64,000 nucleotides of DNA from Terriglobales bacterium (GTDB lineage: Bacteria > Acidobacteriota > Terriglobia > Terriglobales > Acidobacteriaceae), in the NCBI GenBank assembly GCA_035457425.1, contig DATIBR010000180.1, positions 1 to 64,000 of the forward strand. The letters are read 5' to 3'. A program made the position numbers and the translations under genes. Below the pieces are notes generated by a model. It worked only from the letters and a program-made list of their open reading frames with translations. It did not search any database and had not been told where the DNA came from. Shown in pieces: positions 27,551 to 39,408 of the stretch (position 1 is the first letter of the stretch; each line of letters opens with the position of its first letter).

Positions 27551-28504
27551 ATGCGTCGCTTACGCACTGCCACCTGCGCCCGTGAACTGGAGGCTCTGCG
27601 CCCGCTGTGGCAGTCGCTCGAGCGGAGTCCGGGCGCGACGGTCTTCCAGAGCTACCTATGGAACCTGGCGGCAGCGCGCCACCTGAGGGGCCGGGAGCGG
27701 CCGCACGTGATCGCGCTCGAGACGGATTGCGGCGCCGCCATCGTTCCGGCTGCGTTCTGCGGCGGGGGCGGGGTCACATTCCTCGGTGAGATGCTGTTCG
27801 ATTACCGCGACGTTCTGACGGCGGGCGATCCGAGAGTGCTCGACCTGGCTCTGGCGGAGCTAGGCAAGGCGGGCCGCCAACTTTGGTTGCCGGCGGTCCG
27901 CGAAGACGCCACGCTCGCGCTCGGCAGGCGCGAGCCCTGGGTGGGGGCGCCGGTCTTGCGGCGCGCGCGAACGACGCCGGAGAGATTCCGCCAGGACCAT
28001 TATCGCGGGCGCAAGCAGAGGAAGCGCCTGGAGAGAGCGGGAGCCACCTTCGAGCGGTATCAGGGGGACGCTGCGACACTGCTGGACTGGGTCTATCGGC
28101 GGAAGGCGTCGCAATTCGCCGGATCCGGGCTTGACGTCCTCTCCGATGCGGCGCGCCGCGCGTGCATGCTGGAGATCTGCTCCCGCTCCGGCCCGCGCTG
28201 CGAGGTCTTCACCATCGAACTCGGCAGCTCGGTCGTTGCCGCGCTCGTGACCTTCCGCGAGCCGGAGGTGCGTCGCTTGTACACGGTATGGCACGATCCC
28301 GCGCGCGAGGATCTGTCGCCCGGGATCGTGCTGTTTCTCCACGTGGCCCAGCTCTCGCTGGAGGAGGGTCTCGACGTGGACTTCCTAACGGGCGAGCAAC
28401 CGTACAAGGCACGCCTGACCAACGACCGCGTCCAGCTCTACCGCTTGCGCGCGACCGCCGCAGAGCTGTTAGGCGCAGAGCGCGCGCTGCCTCTGGCGGC
28501 CTAG
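27551..28504 (+). CDS. GNAT/FemAB-like acetyltransferase (Acetyltransf_6 type)
   Basis: A 317-residue protein resembling the BioF2-like acyltransferase group found in polysaccharide and cellulose-related loci. The pattern includes WQSLERSPGATVFQSYLWN near the N-terminus and a charged YRGRKQRKRLERAGATFERY. It is followed by VVAALVTFREPEVRRLYTVWHDP and LSPGIVLFLHVAQLSLEEGLDVDFLTGEQPYK, the conserved C-terminal core. Start is uncertain: the frame opens at 27449 over the divergent promoter, so the ATG at 27551 (MRRLRTATCAREL) is preferred. The acceptor is unknown. Its stop overlaps that of the next gene. Confidence 0.75.
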   Translation: MRRLRTATCARELEALRPLWQSLERSPGATVFQSYLWNLAAARHLRGRERPHVIALETDCGAAIVPAAFCGGGGVTFLGEMLFDYRDVLTAGDPRVLDLALAELGKAGRQLWLPAVREDATLALGRREPWVGAPVLRRARTTPERFRQDHYRGRKQRKRLERAGATFERYQGDAATLLDWVYRRKASQFAGSGLDVLSDAARRACMLEICSRSGPRCEVFTIELGSSVVAALVTFREPEVRRLYTVWHDPAREDLSPGIVLFLHVAQLSLEEGLDVDFLTGEQPYKARLTNDRVQLYRLRATAAELLGAERALPLAA

Positions 28505-29187
28505 AGCTGCTTCAAATACTGCTTGGCTTTCTCGAGGTCGGGGAAGAGTCTTTCTTCTTCCTGAAAGGCCGCCGGGTGCACGCAGCGCCGCGTGCCGCGG
28601 AGCTTGACCGGATGCTTGAGGTGGAGCATCTCGTGGTAGACGAGGTACTCGATGGCGAAGCGGGGGACCTGCGGCCGGTCGAAGATGCGGCTGACGACGA
28701 TGGTGTTATGCGCCGGATCGTAGTGACCGAGGCTGTTGCGCGCGCGCTCGCGGCTCCAGGTCATCAGGGGTCTTCCGAGCAGGCCGTGAAAGAAGCGGCG
28801 GTTGAGGGAGTCGAAGACCTCATGCAGGTCGTAGACGGAGCCGCGCGCGCCGTTCAGGCGCTTGCGTCCTCGCATGGTGCGGATGAGGTGAGCCTTGGCG
28901 GTGACGTCGTGGCTGGAGACGTACTTGCGATAGCGCGCGGCGTGCGCCGGCCCGATGGGCTTGCGGTAGAGCTTGGCAAGCAGGATGTGGGCGATGGCTT
29001 CGACCACGCCGTCAGGCGCGCCCTCCAGCAGGTCCGACACACGCGCGTAGACGCGACCGTCGCGCAGGCGGATGGTGTTGTTGACGTTGGCGAAGCGGAA
29101 GAACGAGGCGTGGATCTCCGGCACGGCGGTGCGTGGCCGCAGGTCGCGGTGCGCTTGCTGGAAGATGCTGAGGAGCCGGGGATCCAA
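28501..29187 (-). CDS. SprT-like putative zinc metallopeptidase
   Basis: A 228-residue soluble protein with an HExxH zinc motif (VYHEMLHLKHPV) and a downstream RCVHPAAFQEEERLFPDLEKA segment, plus RARNSLGHYDPAHNTIVVSRIFD, all reminiscent of SprT/YgjP-type peptidases. The start is probably TTG at 29187 (LDPRLLSIFQQ). Upstream the same open frame is only low-complexity Ser/Thr/Arg sequence antisense to normal coding, so it is not part of the protein. It is the last gene of the uvrA-led minus-strand run and overlaps the GNAT gene stop by three bases. Confidence 0.75.
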   Translation of the reverse strand: MDPRLLSIFQQAHRDLRPRTAVPEIHASFFRFANVNNTIRLRDGRVYARVSDLLEGAPDGVVEAIAHILLAKLYRKPIGPAHAARYRKYVSSHDVTAKAHLIRTMRGRKRLNGARGSVYDLHEVFDSLNRRFFHGLLGRPLMTWSRERARNSLGHYDPAHNTIVVSRIFDRPQVPRFAIEYLVYHEMLHLKHPVKLRGTRRCVHPAAFQEEERLFPDLEKAKQYLKQL

Positions 29188-29215
29188 TCTGGCTAGAAAA
29201 TAACACGAAGCCGGG

Positions 29216-29752
29216 TCATTGAGGCTTGACGAGCTTCTTGTCCTTGGCGAGCTGGTTCTGTTCTTCGAGCGTGGCGCGCGCGTTGTCGCCGTTCGAGTCC
29301 ACGGCATCGACAGCGTCTTCGAGGACGTAGCGCCAATCCTTAGCCTCGGAGGCGCTTTCCGGTTGCGCAGCGGCGTCCTTGAGCGCGCGGAGCTGGAGCT
29401 CAAACTGGGCGTTCGCTTCGACGACTTCCTTGAGGGGTTTGCGGATGTCCTGGTGCTGGCCGGCGTACTGGTCGATGTTGCGGTCGAGCTCGACGACGAT
29501 CGCAGCGAAATCCTCGAGCAGGTCGTGAACACGCTGGCCGCGCCCTTCGGCGAATTTCGGGTCGCTGCGCAGCTCCTGGATAGCGAGCATGCGCGCCTTG
29601 GCGAAGGTCAACAGCAGCTTGAGGCGCTTGGAACCGTCCTGCGCCATCTCCCGCATCTGGTCGACCTCGGCCTCGGTCAGGGGATCGCGGCGGCCGGCGA
29701 AGGCGGGCGCGCAGAGAGGGAGCAGCAGGACCAAAGCGAGCCAGCGTCTCAT
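29216..29752 (-). CDS. Secreted helical protein of unknown function
   Basis: A 178-residue protein with a signal peptide (MRRWLALVLLLPLCAPAFA) and an almost wholly alpha-helical, charged mature part (RRDPLTEAEVDQMREMAQDG... KPLKEVVEANAQFELQLRALKDAAAQ). No domain is recognised. Its ATG overlaps the preceding gene stop by four bases (29749-29752), so it is coupled with that gene and with the TPR protein upstream. A periplasmic structural or binding role is possible. Confidence 0.7.
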   Translation of the reverse strand: MRRWLALVLLLPLCAPAFAGRRDPLTEAEVDQMREMAQDGSKRLKLLLTFAKARMLAIQELRSDPKFAEGRGQRVHDLLEDFAAIVVELDRNIDQYAGQHQDIRKPLKEVVEANAQFELQLRALKDAAAQPESASEAKDWRYVLEDAVDAVDSNGDNARATLEEQNQLAKDKKLVKPQ

Positions 29753-30219
29753 TGCCGGCTTTCCTCCGGCGGCCTTTCGTCAGCCTTCGGTTCTTTCTTC
29801 CCGAACATGATGACGAGGAGCTCGCGGCGCGTCTTCTCGATGGCGTCGACGGCGCTTTTCACCTTGGGCTGGTCGTCGAAGTTGAGCGAGCGACGGACCT
29901 CTTCCAGACGGCGGCTGGCCCTGTAGAGGGTGAGTTCGGTGCTCTTGAGTTTGCGCTCTTTGCCGGTCTGCGCGGCTTCCAGGCACTTTTCAGTGAAGGA
30001 GACGATCTCGTTGATGGTGGCTTCGGCTTTCGCGACGTCGCCGGCGGTGTAAAGATCGTTGGCGACCTCCACCTGGCGGCGGACCACTTCGGCATACAGA
30101 CGAGGGTGGTCGGCGCGCTGCGCCTCGGCCTTGAGGGCGTCGAGCGGCTTGTCGTCCGCGACCGCGAGCGAGAGCGCGCACAGCAGCAGGGCCGCGAGTT
30201 GGGTTGCCTTGACTCGCAT
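29749..30219 (-). CDS. Secreted helical protein of unknown function, partner of next gene
   Basis: A 156-residue protein with a signal peptide (MRVKATQLAALLLCALSLAVA) and a helical mature part (HPRLYAEVVRRQVEVANDLYTAGDVAKAEATINEIVSF...) that looks TPR-like in amphipathic pattern. The ATG at 30219 is chosen because the signal peptide begins there; the frame opens further upstream inside the TPR gene. It lies between the TPR gene (two-base gap) and the next secreted helical protein (four-base overlap). Confidence 0.72.
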   Translation of the reverse strand: MRVKATQLAALLLCALSLAVADDKPLDALKAEAQRADHPRLYAEVVRRQVEVANDLYTAGDVAKAEATINEIVSFTEKCLEAAQTGKERKLKSTELTLYRASRRLEEVRRSLNFDDQPKVKSAVDAIEKTRRELLVIMFGKKEPKADERPPEESRQ

Positions 30220-30221
30220 GG

Positions 30222-31518
30222 TCAGCGAGAGCCCGGGTCGATAGCCTTCAGGCGGTGGCGGGCCTTCCATTCCTCGTCAGGGAACTGCCCGGCCGAGGCC
30301 TGCAGGAACCTCTTATAGTACTCAGATGCTTCTTTGAACAGGTGTAAATGGTCGTAGGAGGTGGCGCGCAGAAAAAAAGTCCCGGGCGAGTCGGGGAGGT
30401 AGCGAGTCCGGGCGTCCAGTGCCTGGATGGCGAGCTGGTAGTTCTTGCCCTCGGAAGCCGCGACGGCGAGGTCGCCATAGGCGTCGGCGAGGCCGGGGTC
30501 GAGCTTGAGGGCGGTGATCAGTTCCTGCTGCGCCCTGAGATAGTCCTTCTGCTTGAGCAGGGCGAAGCCGTAAACGCGATGCAGCTCGGGGTCGTTGGGC
30601 TGGAGCTTGACCAGCCCTTCATACAGGGGCAGGGCCTTGGTCCACTGGCTGGTGGCCGAATAGACAGCGGCCAGTTCGCGCGCCAGGAGGGGATCCTGGG
30701 GCGAGCCGGACAAGCCTGCCTCCAGCTCCGTGACGGCTTCCGGATATTTTTTCTGCGCCGCGAGAACCCGGCCGAGCTGCGCCCGCGCCGCTGGATTCTT
30801 CTCATCAGCCTCCAGATAGCGGCGGAGAAGGGTCTCGGCTTCGGCGAACTTCTTCTCCTCGGTCGCCACGTTCACCAGCCCGATCAAGGCGTCAGTCGAC
30901 TTGGGGTCGAGAGCCGCGGCACGCTGGAAGGCTGCCTCGGCTTCGGCAAAGCGCTTCTGGCGGTCGAGAATGGCGCCGGCGGCAAGGTGCGGCTCCGGGT
31001 CTTTGGGGAGCAGCTTGGCGGCCTCGGCATAGGCGGCGAGAGCGCCGTCCGGATTGGCCTCTTCCACCACGCGTCCGAGAGCCATCCAGGCGTTGGCGCG
31101 GCCGGTATCGGGATTGTCGGAGGGCTTCAGCGCGGTCGCAGCGCGGAGGTACTTCTCGGCGTCGGGATCGTTCTGCTTCGCCAGGAGCAGCCCCAGGTTG
31201 AGGTTCGACTCGAATAGGTCAGGCTTGAGTTCGAGCGAACGGCGGTAAGCCGCAGCAGCCTCAGCGGGCTTGGCGAGACGACTCTCCGCGTAACCGAGGT
31301 AGTACCAGGCATGGTAGTCCTTGGGATCGGCGGTGGTGGCGGCCTTCAGTTTGGCCTCGGCGGTGGCGTAGTCCTGCCTCTCGATGGCGGTGACGGCTTC
31401 GCGGACCATGGACGAAGTCGACTCTGCGGGGACCCGGCGTTTGCGCACGGTGGCTCCGCTGCTCTGCGCCGCGATGGTGCCGGCCAGCAGGCAGAGCGCA
31501 AGCCCCGCGCCGATGAAC

Positions 31519-31532
<14 letters not shown>
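30222..31532 (-). CDS. Secreted tetratricopeptide-repeat protein
   Basis: A 436-residue exported protein: signal peptide (1-22), then about ten TPR motifs from residue 40 to the C-terminus, for example AWYYLGYAESRLAKPAEAAAAYRRSLELKPD and the run ending KRFLQASAGQ. TPR solenoids are protein-interaction scaffolds; the partner is not identifiable. It overlaps the end of uvrA by 14 bases and is followed by two small secreted proteins, suggesting a periplasmic complex encoded together. Confidence 0.85.
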
Positions 31533-34458
<2,926 letters not shown>

Positions 34459-34517
34459 GCCCTCAGGACCGAAACACCCCTCCCCAGAGCGCTCCGGAGA
34501 GAAATGTGAATCTTCTT

Positions 34518-34523
34518 ATTATA
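34518..34523 (-). promoter_or_regulatory. -10 element for uvrA
   Basis: The minus strand reads TATAAT, about 60 bases upstream of the uvrA ATG. No clear -35 sits at 16-18 bases. Confidence 0.4.
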
Positions 34524-34539
34524 CGAGAGCGGCGGAAGG

Positions 34540-34755
34540 TCAGCCGTCGCGGCGGTAGAAGAACGCCAGGCCGACGAGGCCGGCCATCAGTCCGAGCGGC
34601 GGGATGAGCAGAACGAAGACGCCGTGCATGAGCGACTTCTGCGTGCGCGCGCTGGCTCCCGCGGCATTGCTGGCGCACATCGAGCACTGCGCGAGCGCGG
34701 GCGCCGCCGGAAGAAGGGCGAGCGCCAGCGTCGCGATGGCAATCAGCCGCCTCAT
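34540..34755 (-). CDS. Small membrane protein with CSMC motif, end of oxidase operon
   Basis: A 71-residue protein: signal peptide (MRRLIAIATLALALLPAAPALA), then QCSMCASNAAGAS, then one membrane helix (GVFVLLIPPLGLMAGLVGLAFFY) and a short basic tail. The CxxC right after the cleavage site could bind copper or heme or be redox-active. It overlaps the subunit IV gene by four bases, so it belongs to the oxidase operon and may be an accessory or assembly subunit. The frame extends upstream but the signal peptide fixes the start. Confidence 0.72.
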   Translation of the reverse strand: MRRLIAIATLALALLPAAPALAQCSMCASNAAGASARTQKSLMHGVFVLLIPPLGLMAGLVGLAFFYRRDG

Positions 34756-35078
34756 TTGCCGGTCCCGAGCTTGATGATGCGCTCGGCATCCACGAAGAAG
34801 ATGAACATGAGGATGAGGCAAAGGGTGAGCGAGCCCATGAGGGTCCACTTCATCACGTTGGTCTCGCCCTTAAGGTGCATGAACCAGCCGATGATGAGCA
34901 CCGATTTCACGATCGAGAGCGACAGGAGCACGATGAGCATGTGGAGCGGGTCGAAGACCTGCTTGTAGGCGAGGACGATCTCGACCACGGTCAGCACGAG
35001 CAGCGCGCCCCAGACGTAGAAGTAGGTCGCCTTGCCTTCGGCGTGCGAATCAGCGTGTTGATGATGCGTCATTTCCAT
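34752..35078 (-). CDS. ctaF: Cytochrome c oxidase subunit IV
   Basis: A 108-residue protein with three membrane helices (VWGALLVLTVVEIVLAY, MLIVLLSLSIVKSVLIIGWFMHLKGE, MGSLTLCLILMFIFFV). The MHLKGE segment is typical of the prokaryotic COX4/CyoD family. The N-terminus is His-rich. It lies 11 bases after the second subunit III gene. The subunit stabilises the oxidase and is not catalytic. Confidence 0.88.
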   Translation of the reverse strand: MEMTHHQHADSHAEGKATYFYVWGALLVLTVVEIVLAYKQVFDPLHMLIVLLSLSIVKSVLIIGWFMHLKGETNVMKWTLMGSLTLCLILMFIFFVDAERIIKLGTGK

Positions 35079-35089
35079 TCTGCGCGCTC

Positions 35090-35878
35090 CTAGATCTTGG
35101 TGGACATCAGGTACACGAGCGGGAAGATGAACATCCAGACCAGGTCGACGAAGTGCCAGTAGAGACCGCCGACCTCGATATCGTGCGCGTCATACGCCTT
35201 CGGCTTGAGCCACAAGATGATGCCGCACACGACCAGCGCCAGGACGAGCGGGTACGTGAGCCAGTGGAAGGTGCTCCACGACGGAATGAAGAAGGCGCCG
35301 ACGGCGAAGATCGCCAGTGCCGGGAGCCACTTGCGGCCGAAGGCGAGCACGCCCAGGTAGATGACGCCGATGGTCACGTGCAGCATGTGCATGCCGGTGA
35401 GGGCGAAAAAGGTTCCGGCGAACTGCGGGACGGTGCTGGCTTGCTTGCCGAGCTCGGTGGCTTCCGCGCCCGGGATCTCGGGAAAGATGGAGAGCGTCAT
35501 GCCTTCATGGCGCAGGCCGTTCCACTCCCAGGCGTGCAGGACGATGAAGGCGGTGCCGAAGAGCATGGTGGCGATGAGCCAGTTGCGCGTCCAGGCGCGA
35601 TCGCGGCGCCCCGCGGCGAGCACGGCCAGCACCATGGTGAGCGAACTGGAGAGCAGGCAAGCGGTCATCACGCTGGCGTTGGCGATGGAGTGGGCATTGA
35701 AGGGCGTGGGCCAGTGCGGGGTCGCGATGCGCCCGTAGCTGTAGGCGAACAGCAGCGCGCCGAAGGTCAGGGAGTCGGAGAGCAGGAACAGCCACATCCC
35801 GATCTTCTTGGAGTACGCGCCCAGGAACGGCGGCTCGTATTCGCCGGCTTGTGGATGATGCACGACTGCATCCGCCAT
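35090..35878 (-). CDS. Cytochrome c oxidase subunit III, copy 2
   Basis: A 262-residue seven-helix subunit III. HAWEWNGLRHEG, TGMHMLHVTIGVIYLGVL and YWHFVDLVWMFIFPLVYL are the family segments. It differs considerably from the neighbouring copy 1 (242 residues), so it is not a recent duplication. An extra loop (MTLSIFPEIPGAEATELGKQAS) is present after the fourth helix. Both copies lie between the subunit I and IV genes in one operon. Confidence 0.9.
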   Translation of the reverse strand: MADAVVHHPQAGEYEPPFLGAYSKKIGMWLFLLSDSLTFGALLFAYSYGRIATPHWPTPFNAHSIANASVMTACLLSSSLTMVLAVLAAGRRDRAWTRNWLIATMLFGTAFIVLHAWEWNGLRHEGMTLSIFPEIPGAEATELGKQASTVPQFAGTFFALTGMHMLHVTIGVIYLGVLAFGRKWLPALAIFAVGAFFIPSWSTFHWLTYPLVLALVVCGIILWLKPKAYDAHDIEVGGLYWHFVDLVWMFIFPLVYLMSTKI

Positions 35879-35894
35879 CGTCAGTGTTCTCCTC

Positions 35895-36623
35895 TTATTT
35901 CACGAACTGGAACAACCCAAAGATGTAGAGCCACAGCAATGCCATGAAGTGCCAGTAGATGCCGGTGACGTCGACCACGAGCAGCCGCTGCGCGATGGAG
36001 CGGTGGAACCAGGCCGTGGCCTGGGCATAGCCGAGCGCGATCATCCCGCCCAGCAAGTGAACGCCGTGGAGCGCCGTCAGCAGGTAGAAGAACGAACTCG
36101 ACGGGTTGGTCGGCAGGTAGACGCCGCGACGGCGGAGCTCGCTCCAGACGAAGAGCTGTCCCGCCAGGAACCCCGCGCCAAGCAGGACCGAGATCGCGAG
36201 CCAGGGAGCGGGAGCCTGGGCTTCGGAGTCGCCGACGGCTTCCGCGACCGCGTATTGGCGTTTGAGTGAGCGGCGTGCCATCTCCAGCGCCACGCTGGAA
36301 GCCATCAGCAGCAGAGTGTTGAGCACGAGTGCCGACGTGGGCAAGGTGATGGGCAGCCAGTCCACCGTCTCGATCCCGGTATTCGGGTCGCGTGTCGTCG
36401 TCCCCTGGCGGACGATGAAGGCGCTTGTCAGGCTGACGAACACCATGATGACACCGATGAGGCCGATGGCCATGCCGAGGCGATAGCGGTTCAGGCGCTC
36501 GCGGAAGTCGGGGGCATCGTCGCCGCGGGCGCCGCCGCCGTCGCCTCCCCGGGGCGGGGGGACACGTCCGCCGCCACCACCACCGTGCTTCTCGAGTTCG
36601 AGGCTCGCCGGCATCGTGGACAT
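35895..36623 (-). CDS. ctaE: Cytochrome c oxidase subunit III, copy 1
   Basis: A 242-residue subunit III with a Gly-rich N-terminal tail (about 12-35) and five clear membrane helices. LTALHGVHLLGGMIALGYAQ and YWHFMALLWLYIFGLFQFVK match the family C-terminal core. It starts four bases after the subunit I gene and is the likelier canonical subunit because of position. Subunit III supports proton uptake and enzyme stability. Confidence 0.9.
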   Translation of the reverse strand: MSTMPASLELEKHGGGGGGRVPPPRGGDGGGARGDDAPDFRERLNRYRLGMAIGLIGVIMVFVSLTSAFIVRQGTTTRDPNTGIETVDWLPITLPTSALVLNTLLLMASSVALEMARRSLKRQYAVAEAVGDSEAQAPAPWLAISVLLGAGFLAGQLFVWSELRRRGVYLPTNPSSSFFYLLTALHGVHLLGGMIALGYAQATAWFHRSIAQRLLVVDVTGIYWHFMALLWLYIFGLFQFVK

Positions 36624-36626
36624 CGG

Positions 36627-38402
36627 TTATTCCGCCGCTAGCGGTTTGTCCTCCGACGGTACGTGGCCGCCGTGCGGAGTCGGGTCGGTCTGCATGACGA
36701 AGTCGTTGGGCGCGCCCGGCACCGAGTACTCGTAGGGCCCGTGGTAGACGGTCGGCGTGACGCCGGCGAAGTTGTCGTGCGGCGGCGGAGTGGCCGTGGT
36801 CCACTCCAACGTAGTCGCGTTCCACGGGTTGTCGGTCGCCTTCTTACCCTTGAACATTGACCAGAACAAGTTGAAGACGAAAATGAACTGCGCCGCGATG
36901 GTGATGAAGGCCGCGTAGGTGACGAACTTCTCGACGCCGGTCAACTGCTGCAGCCATCCGACCTCGGTGAGCTGCGAGTAGCGACGCGGGCGCGCGGCCA
37001 TGCCCTCGTAGTGCATCGGCATGAAGATGGCGTACGTGCCGATGAGCGTGAGCCAGAAGTGCGCCTGCGCGAGGGCCTCGTTCATCATGCGGCCGAACAT
37101 CTTGGGGAACCAGTAGTAGGTTCCGGCGAAGATGCCGAAGATGGCCGCCACGCCCATGATGAGGTGGAAGTGGGCGACGACGAAGAAAGTGTCGTGCAGG
37201 TAGATGTCGAGCAGGGGCTGCGCCAGGAACGGGCCGCTCAGGCCGCCGGAGACGAACAGCGACACGAAGCCGACGGCGAACAGCATCGGGGAATCGAAGT
37301 GCACGCGGCCGCGCCAGATAGTGCCGAGCCAGTTGAAGGTCTTGATGGCCGAGGGCACGCCGATGGCCATGGTCATGAGCGAGAAGGCGAAGGCGGAGTA
37401 CGGGCTCATGCCGCTCATGAACATGTGATGGCCCCACACCACGAAGCCCAAGCCGCCAATGGCCATGATGGCATAGACCATCGCCTTGTAGCCGAAGATG
37501 GGCTTGCGCGAGAAGGTGGAGAGCAGTTGCGACGCCACGCCCATGCCCGGAAGGATGGCGATGTAGACCTCGGGGTGCCCGAAGAACCAGAAGAGGTGTT
37601 GCCACAGGAGCGGCGACCCTCCCTTGTGATTCAGCAGCGTGCCGTTGACGACGGTGCCGCCCGGAATAAAGAAGCTGGTGCCAAGATTGCGATCGAGCAG
37701 CAGCAGGATGCCGGCGGAGAGGAGCACACCGAAGGCGAGCAGGCCGAGGATGGCAGTGATGAACCATGCCCACACGGTGAGCGGCATGCGCATCATCGAC
37801 ATGCCTTTGCAGCGCAGGTCGAGCACGGTGGTGATGAAGTTGAGCGCGCCCATCAACGACGCGACGCAGAAGATGGCGATGGAGAGCACCCAGAGGTCGG
37901 CGCCGAGAGCCTCACCCGGACCGGCACTGGGCACGGCGCTGAGCGGCGGGTATCCGGTCCAGCCGTGTAGGGGAGCGCCGCCCTCGACGAAGAAGGCCGC
38001 GATGGCGACCAGGAATGCCAGAAACGTGGTCCAGAACGAGAGCATGTTCAGGACGGGGAACGCCATATCGGGCGCGCCGATCTGGATGGGCAGGAAGTAA
38101 TTGCCGAATCCCGACTGCGGCGCCGTGGTGAGCACGAAGAACACCATGAAGGTGCCGTGCATGGTCAGCAGCGAGAGGTAGGTCTCGGGCTTGATCTCGC
38201 CGATCAGGGGAAGGCTCACGCCCGGCCAGACGAGGTGGATGCGCATCAGCAGCGACAGGAACATTCCGATGAACACCGAGGCCAGCGCCAGGAAGTAGTA
38301 CTGGATGCCGATGACCTTGTGGTCGAGGCTGAAAACGTACTTGCGGATGAAACCCGTCGGCGCAGCGTGGGCGTGCGCCGCGTGTTCGATGTGTTCCGCC
38401 AT
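36627..38402 (-). CDS. ctaD: Cytochrome c oxidase subunit I (aa3-type, A1 family)
   Basis: A 591-residue catalytic subunit with twelve core helices. The heme-copper site is marked by WFFGHPEVYIAILPG, which carries the CuB His, the cross-linked Tyr and the D-channel Glu of A1-type oxidases. VVWGHHMF gives the paired CuB His residues, and HDTFFVVAHFHLIMG the heme a and a3 ligands. It reduces oxygen to water and pumps protons. The His-rich N-terminus (MAEHIEHAAHAHAA) is unusual. The operon order is II-I-III-III-IV-small protein. Confidence 0.96.
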   Translation of the reverse strand: MAEHIEHAAHAHAAPTGFIRKYVFSLDHKVIGIQYYFLALASVFIGMFLSLLMRIHLVWPGVSLPLIGEIKPETYLSLLTMHGTFMVFFVLTTAPQSGFGNYFLPIQIGAPDMAFPVLNMLSFWTTFLAFLVAIAAFFVEGGAPLHGWTGYPPLSAVPSAGPGEALGADLWVLSIAIFCVASLMGALNFITTVLDLRCKGMSMMRMPLTVWAWFITAILGLLAFGVLLSAGILLLLDRNLGTSFFIPGGTVVNGTLLNHKGGSPLLWQHLFWFFGHPEVYIAILPGMGVASQLLSTFSRKPIFGYKAMVYAIMAIGGLGFVVWGHHMFMSGMSPYSAFAFSLMTMAIGVPSAIKTFNWLGTIWRGRVHFDSPMLFAVGFVSLFVSGGLSGPFLAQPLLDIYLHDTFFVVAHFHLIMGVAAIFGIFAGTYYWFPKMFGRMMNEALAQAHFWLTLIGTYAIFMPMHYEGMAARPRRYSQLTEVGWLQQLTGVEKFVTYAAFITIAAQFIFVFNLFWSMFKGKKATDNPWNATTLEWTTATPPPHDNFAGVTPTVYHGPYEYSVPGAPNDFVMQTDPTPHGGHVPSEDKPLAAE

Positions 38403-38436
38403 AGTCTCTCTGGTCTCTCCTGTGGTGAGTCCTGCG

Positions 38437-39246
38437 CTACTCTGCGTTCTTCTCCGCGATGCGTTCCGCCAGCCACTTGTCGTACTCCTCCTGGCTGACG
38501 ACCTTCAGCATGCCGTGCATCTTGTAGTGTCCGAGGCCGCACAACTCGGCGCACGCGAACTCGTAGTCGCCGACGGCGGTCGGGCGGAAGTGCATGGGGA
38601 TGATGAGCCCGGGAACGGCGTCTTGCTTGAAGCGCATCGCGGGCACGTAGAAGCTGTGGATGACGTCCTGGGCGCGCAGCATGACCTGTACGTCGCGGTT
38701 CACCGGCACGACCATGGTGCCGACGACGATGTCGTCCTTGGCGGCGGGGTCGGTGGTGTCCACACCGACCCCGCCCATGTTACCGGCGGAGGCGTCGATG
38801 TCGGCGGGGTTCACCTTCGCGAACTTGTTGTCGGGACCGGGATAGCGGAAGTACCAGGCGAACTGCACGCCGGTGACTTCCACGGTGATGGCGTTGGCGG
38901 GCGCGGGCTGGAAGCGCTGCTCGCTCCAGGCCTTGGCGCCGGCGAGGTTCAAGCCGATAAAGAGGATGGCGGTCAGCACCGTCCAGGTCATCTCCAGGCC
39001 CGTGTCGCCGTGGCTGTAGTGGGCCTTCATGCGCTCCTTGTCACGGTACTTCCAAACGAAAAGGCCCAGCGCGAGCTGGGCGGCGAGGAAGACGATCCCC
39101 ATGAGCGCATAGGTGATGGCGAATTGGCGGTCGATCCCGGCCGCGGCCGCTGAAGCGCCTGCGGGCATCCACCAAGTTTTAGAGAAAAAGAACCACGAAC
39201 TGGCCAGGGTGATCAGCCAGATGACGAACAGAAGAGCCAGCCCCAT
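38437..39246 (-). CDS. ctaC: Cytochrome c oxidase subunit II
   Basis: A 269-residue subunit with membrane helices near the N-terminus, followed by a periplasmic cupredoxin domain. The CuA site is complete: DVIHSFYVPAMRFK supplies His, and CAELCGLGHYKMHG supplies two Cys, His and Met. No cytochrome c domain is fused, so this is aa3 rather than caa3 type. It is the first gene of the operon; 39247-39408 upstream contains no gene and no convincing complete promoter, only a TTGACA on the minus strand. Confidence 0.94.
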   Translation of the reverse strand: MGLALLFVIWLITLASSWFFFSKTWWMPAGASAAAAGIDRQFAITYALMGIVFLAAQLALGLFVWKYRDKERMKAHYSHGDTGLEMTWTVLTAILFIGLNLAGAKAWSEQRFQPAPANAITVEVTGVQFAWYFRYPGPDNKFAKVNPADIDASAGNMGGVGVDTTDPAAKDDIVVGTMVVPVNRDVQVMLRAQDVIHSFYVPAMRFKQDAVPGLIIPMHFRPTAVGDYEFACAELCGLGHYKMHGMLKVVSQEEYDKWLAERIAEKNAE

Positions 39247-39408
39247 CCTCGGTCCTCGTCGATAGATTTAGGGACGACCGCAGCTTGCCGCTTCGCGACC
39301 CCGAGACGCGAGCAAGCGCGCCAGTCTAACAATCCTGTCAATGACGCGCAACACGCATCGCTGTGACGGCGCACGTGATTGTGGAGTTGGAAGTCAGGAA
39401 TGGCCGGA

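Noticed and set aside
35090-36623. Two subunit III genes as one gene split by a frameshift
   Set aside because: Each is full length with its own start, and both contain the complete C-terminal subunit III core.
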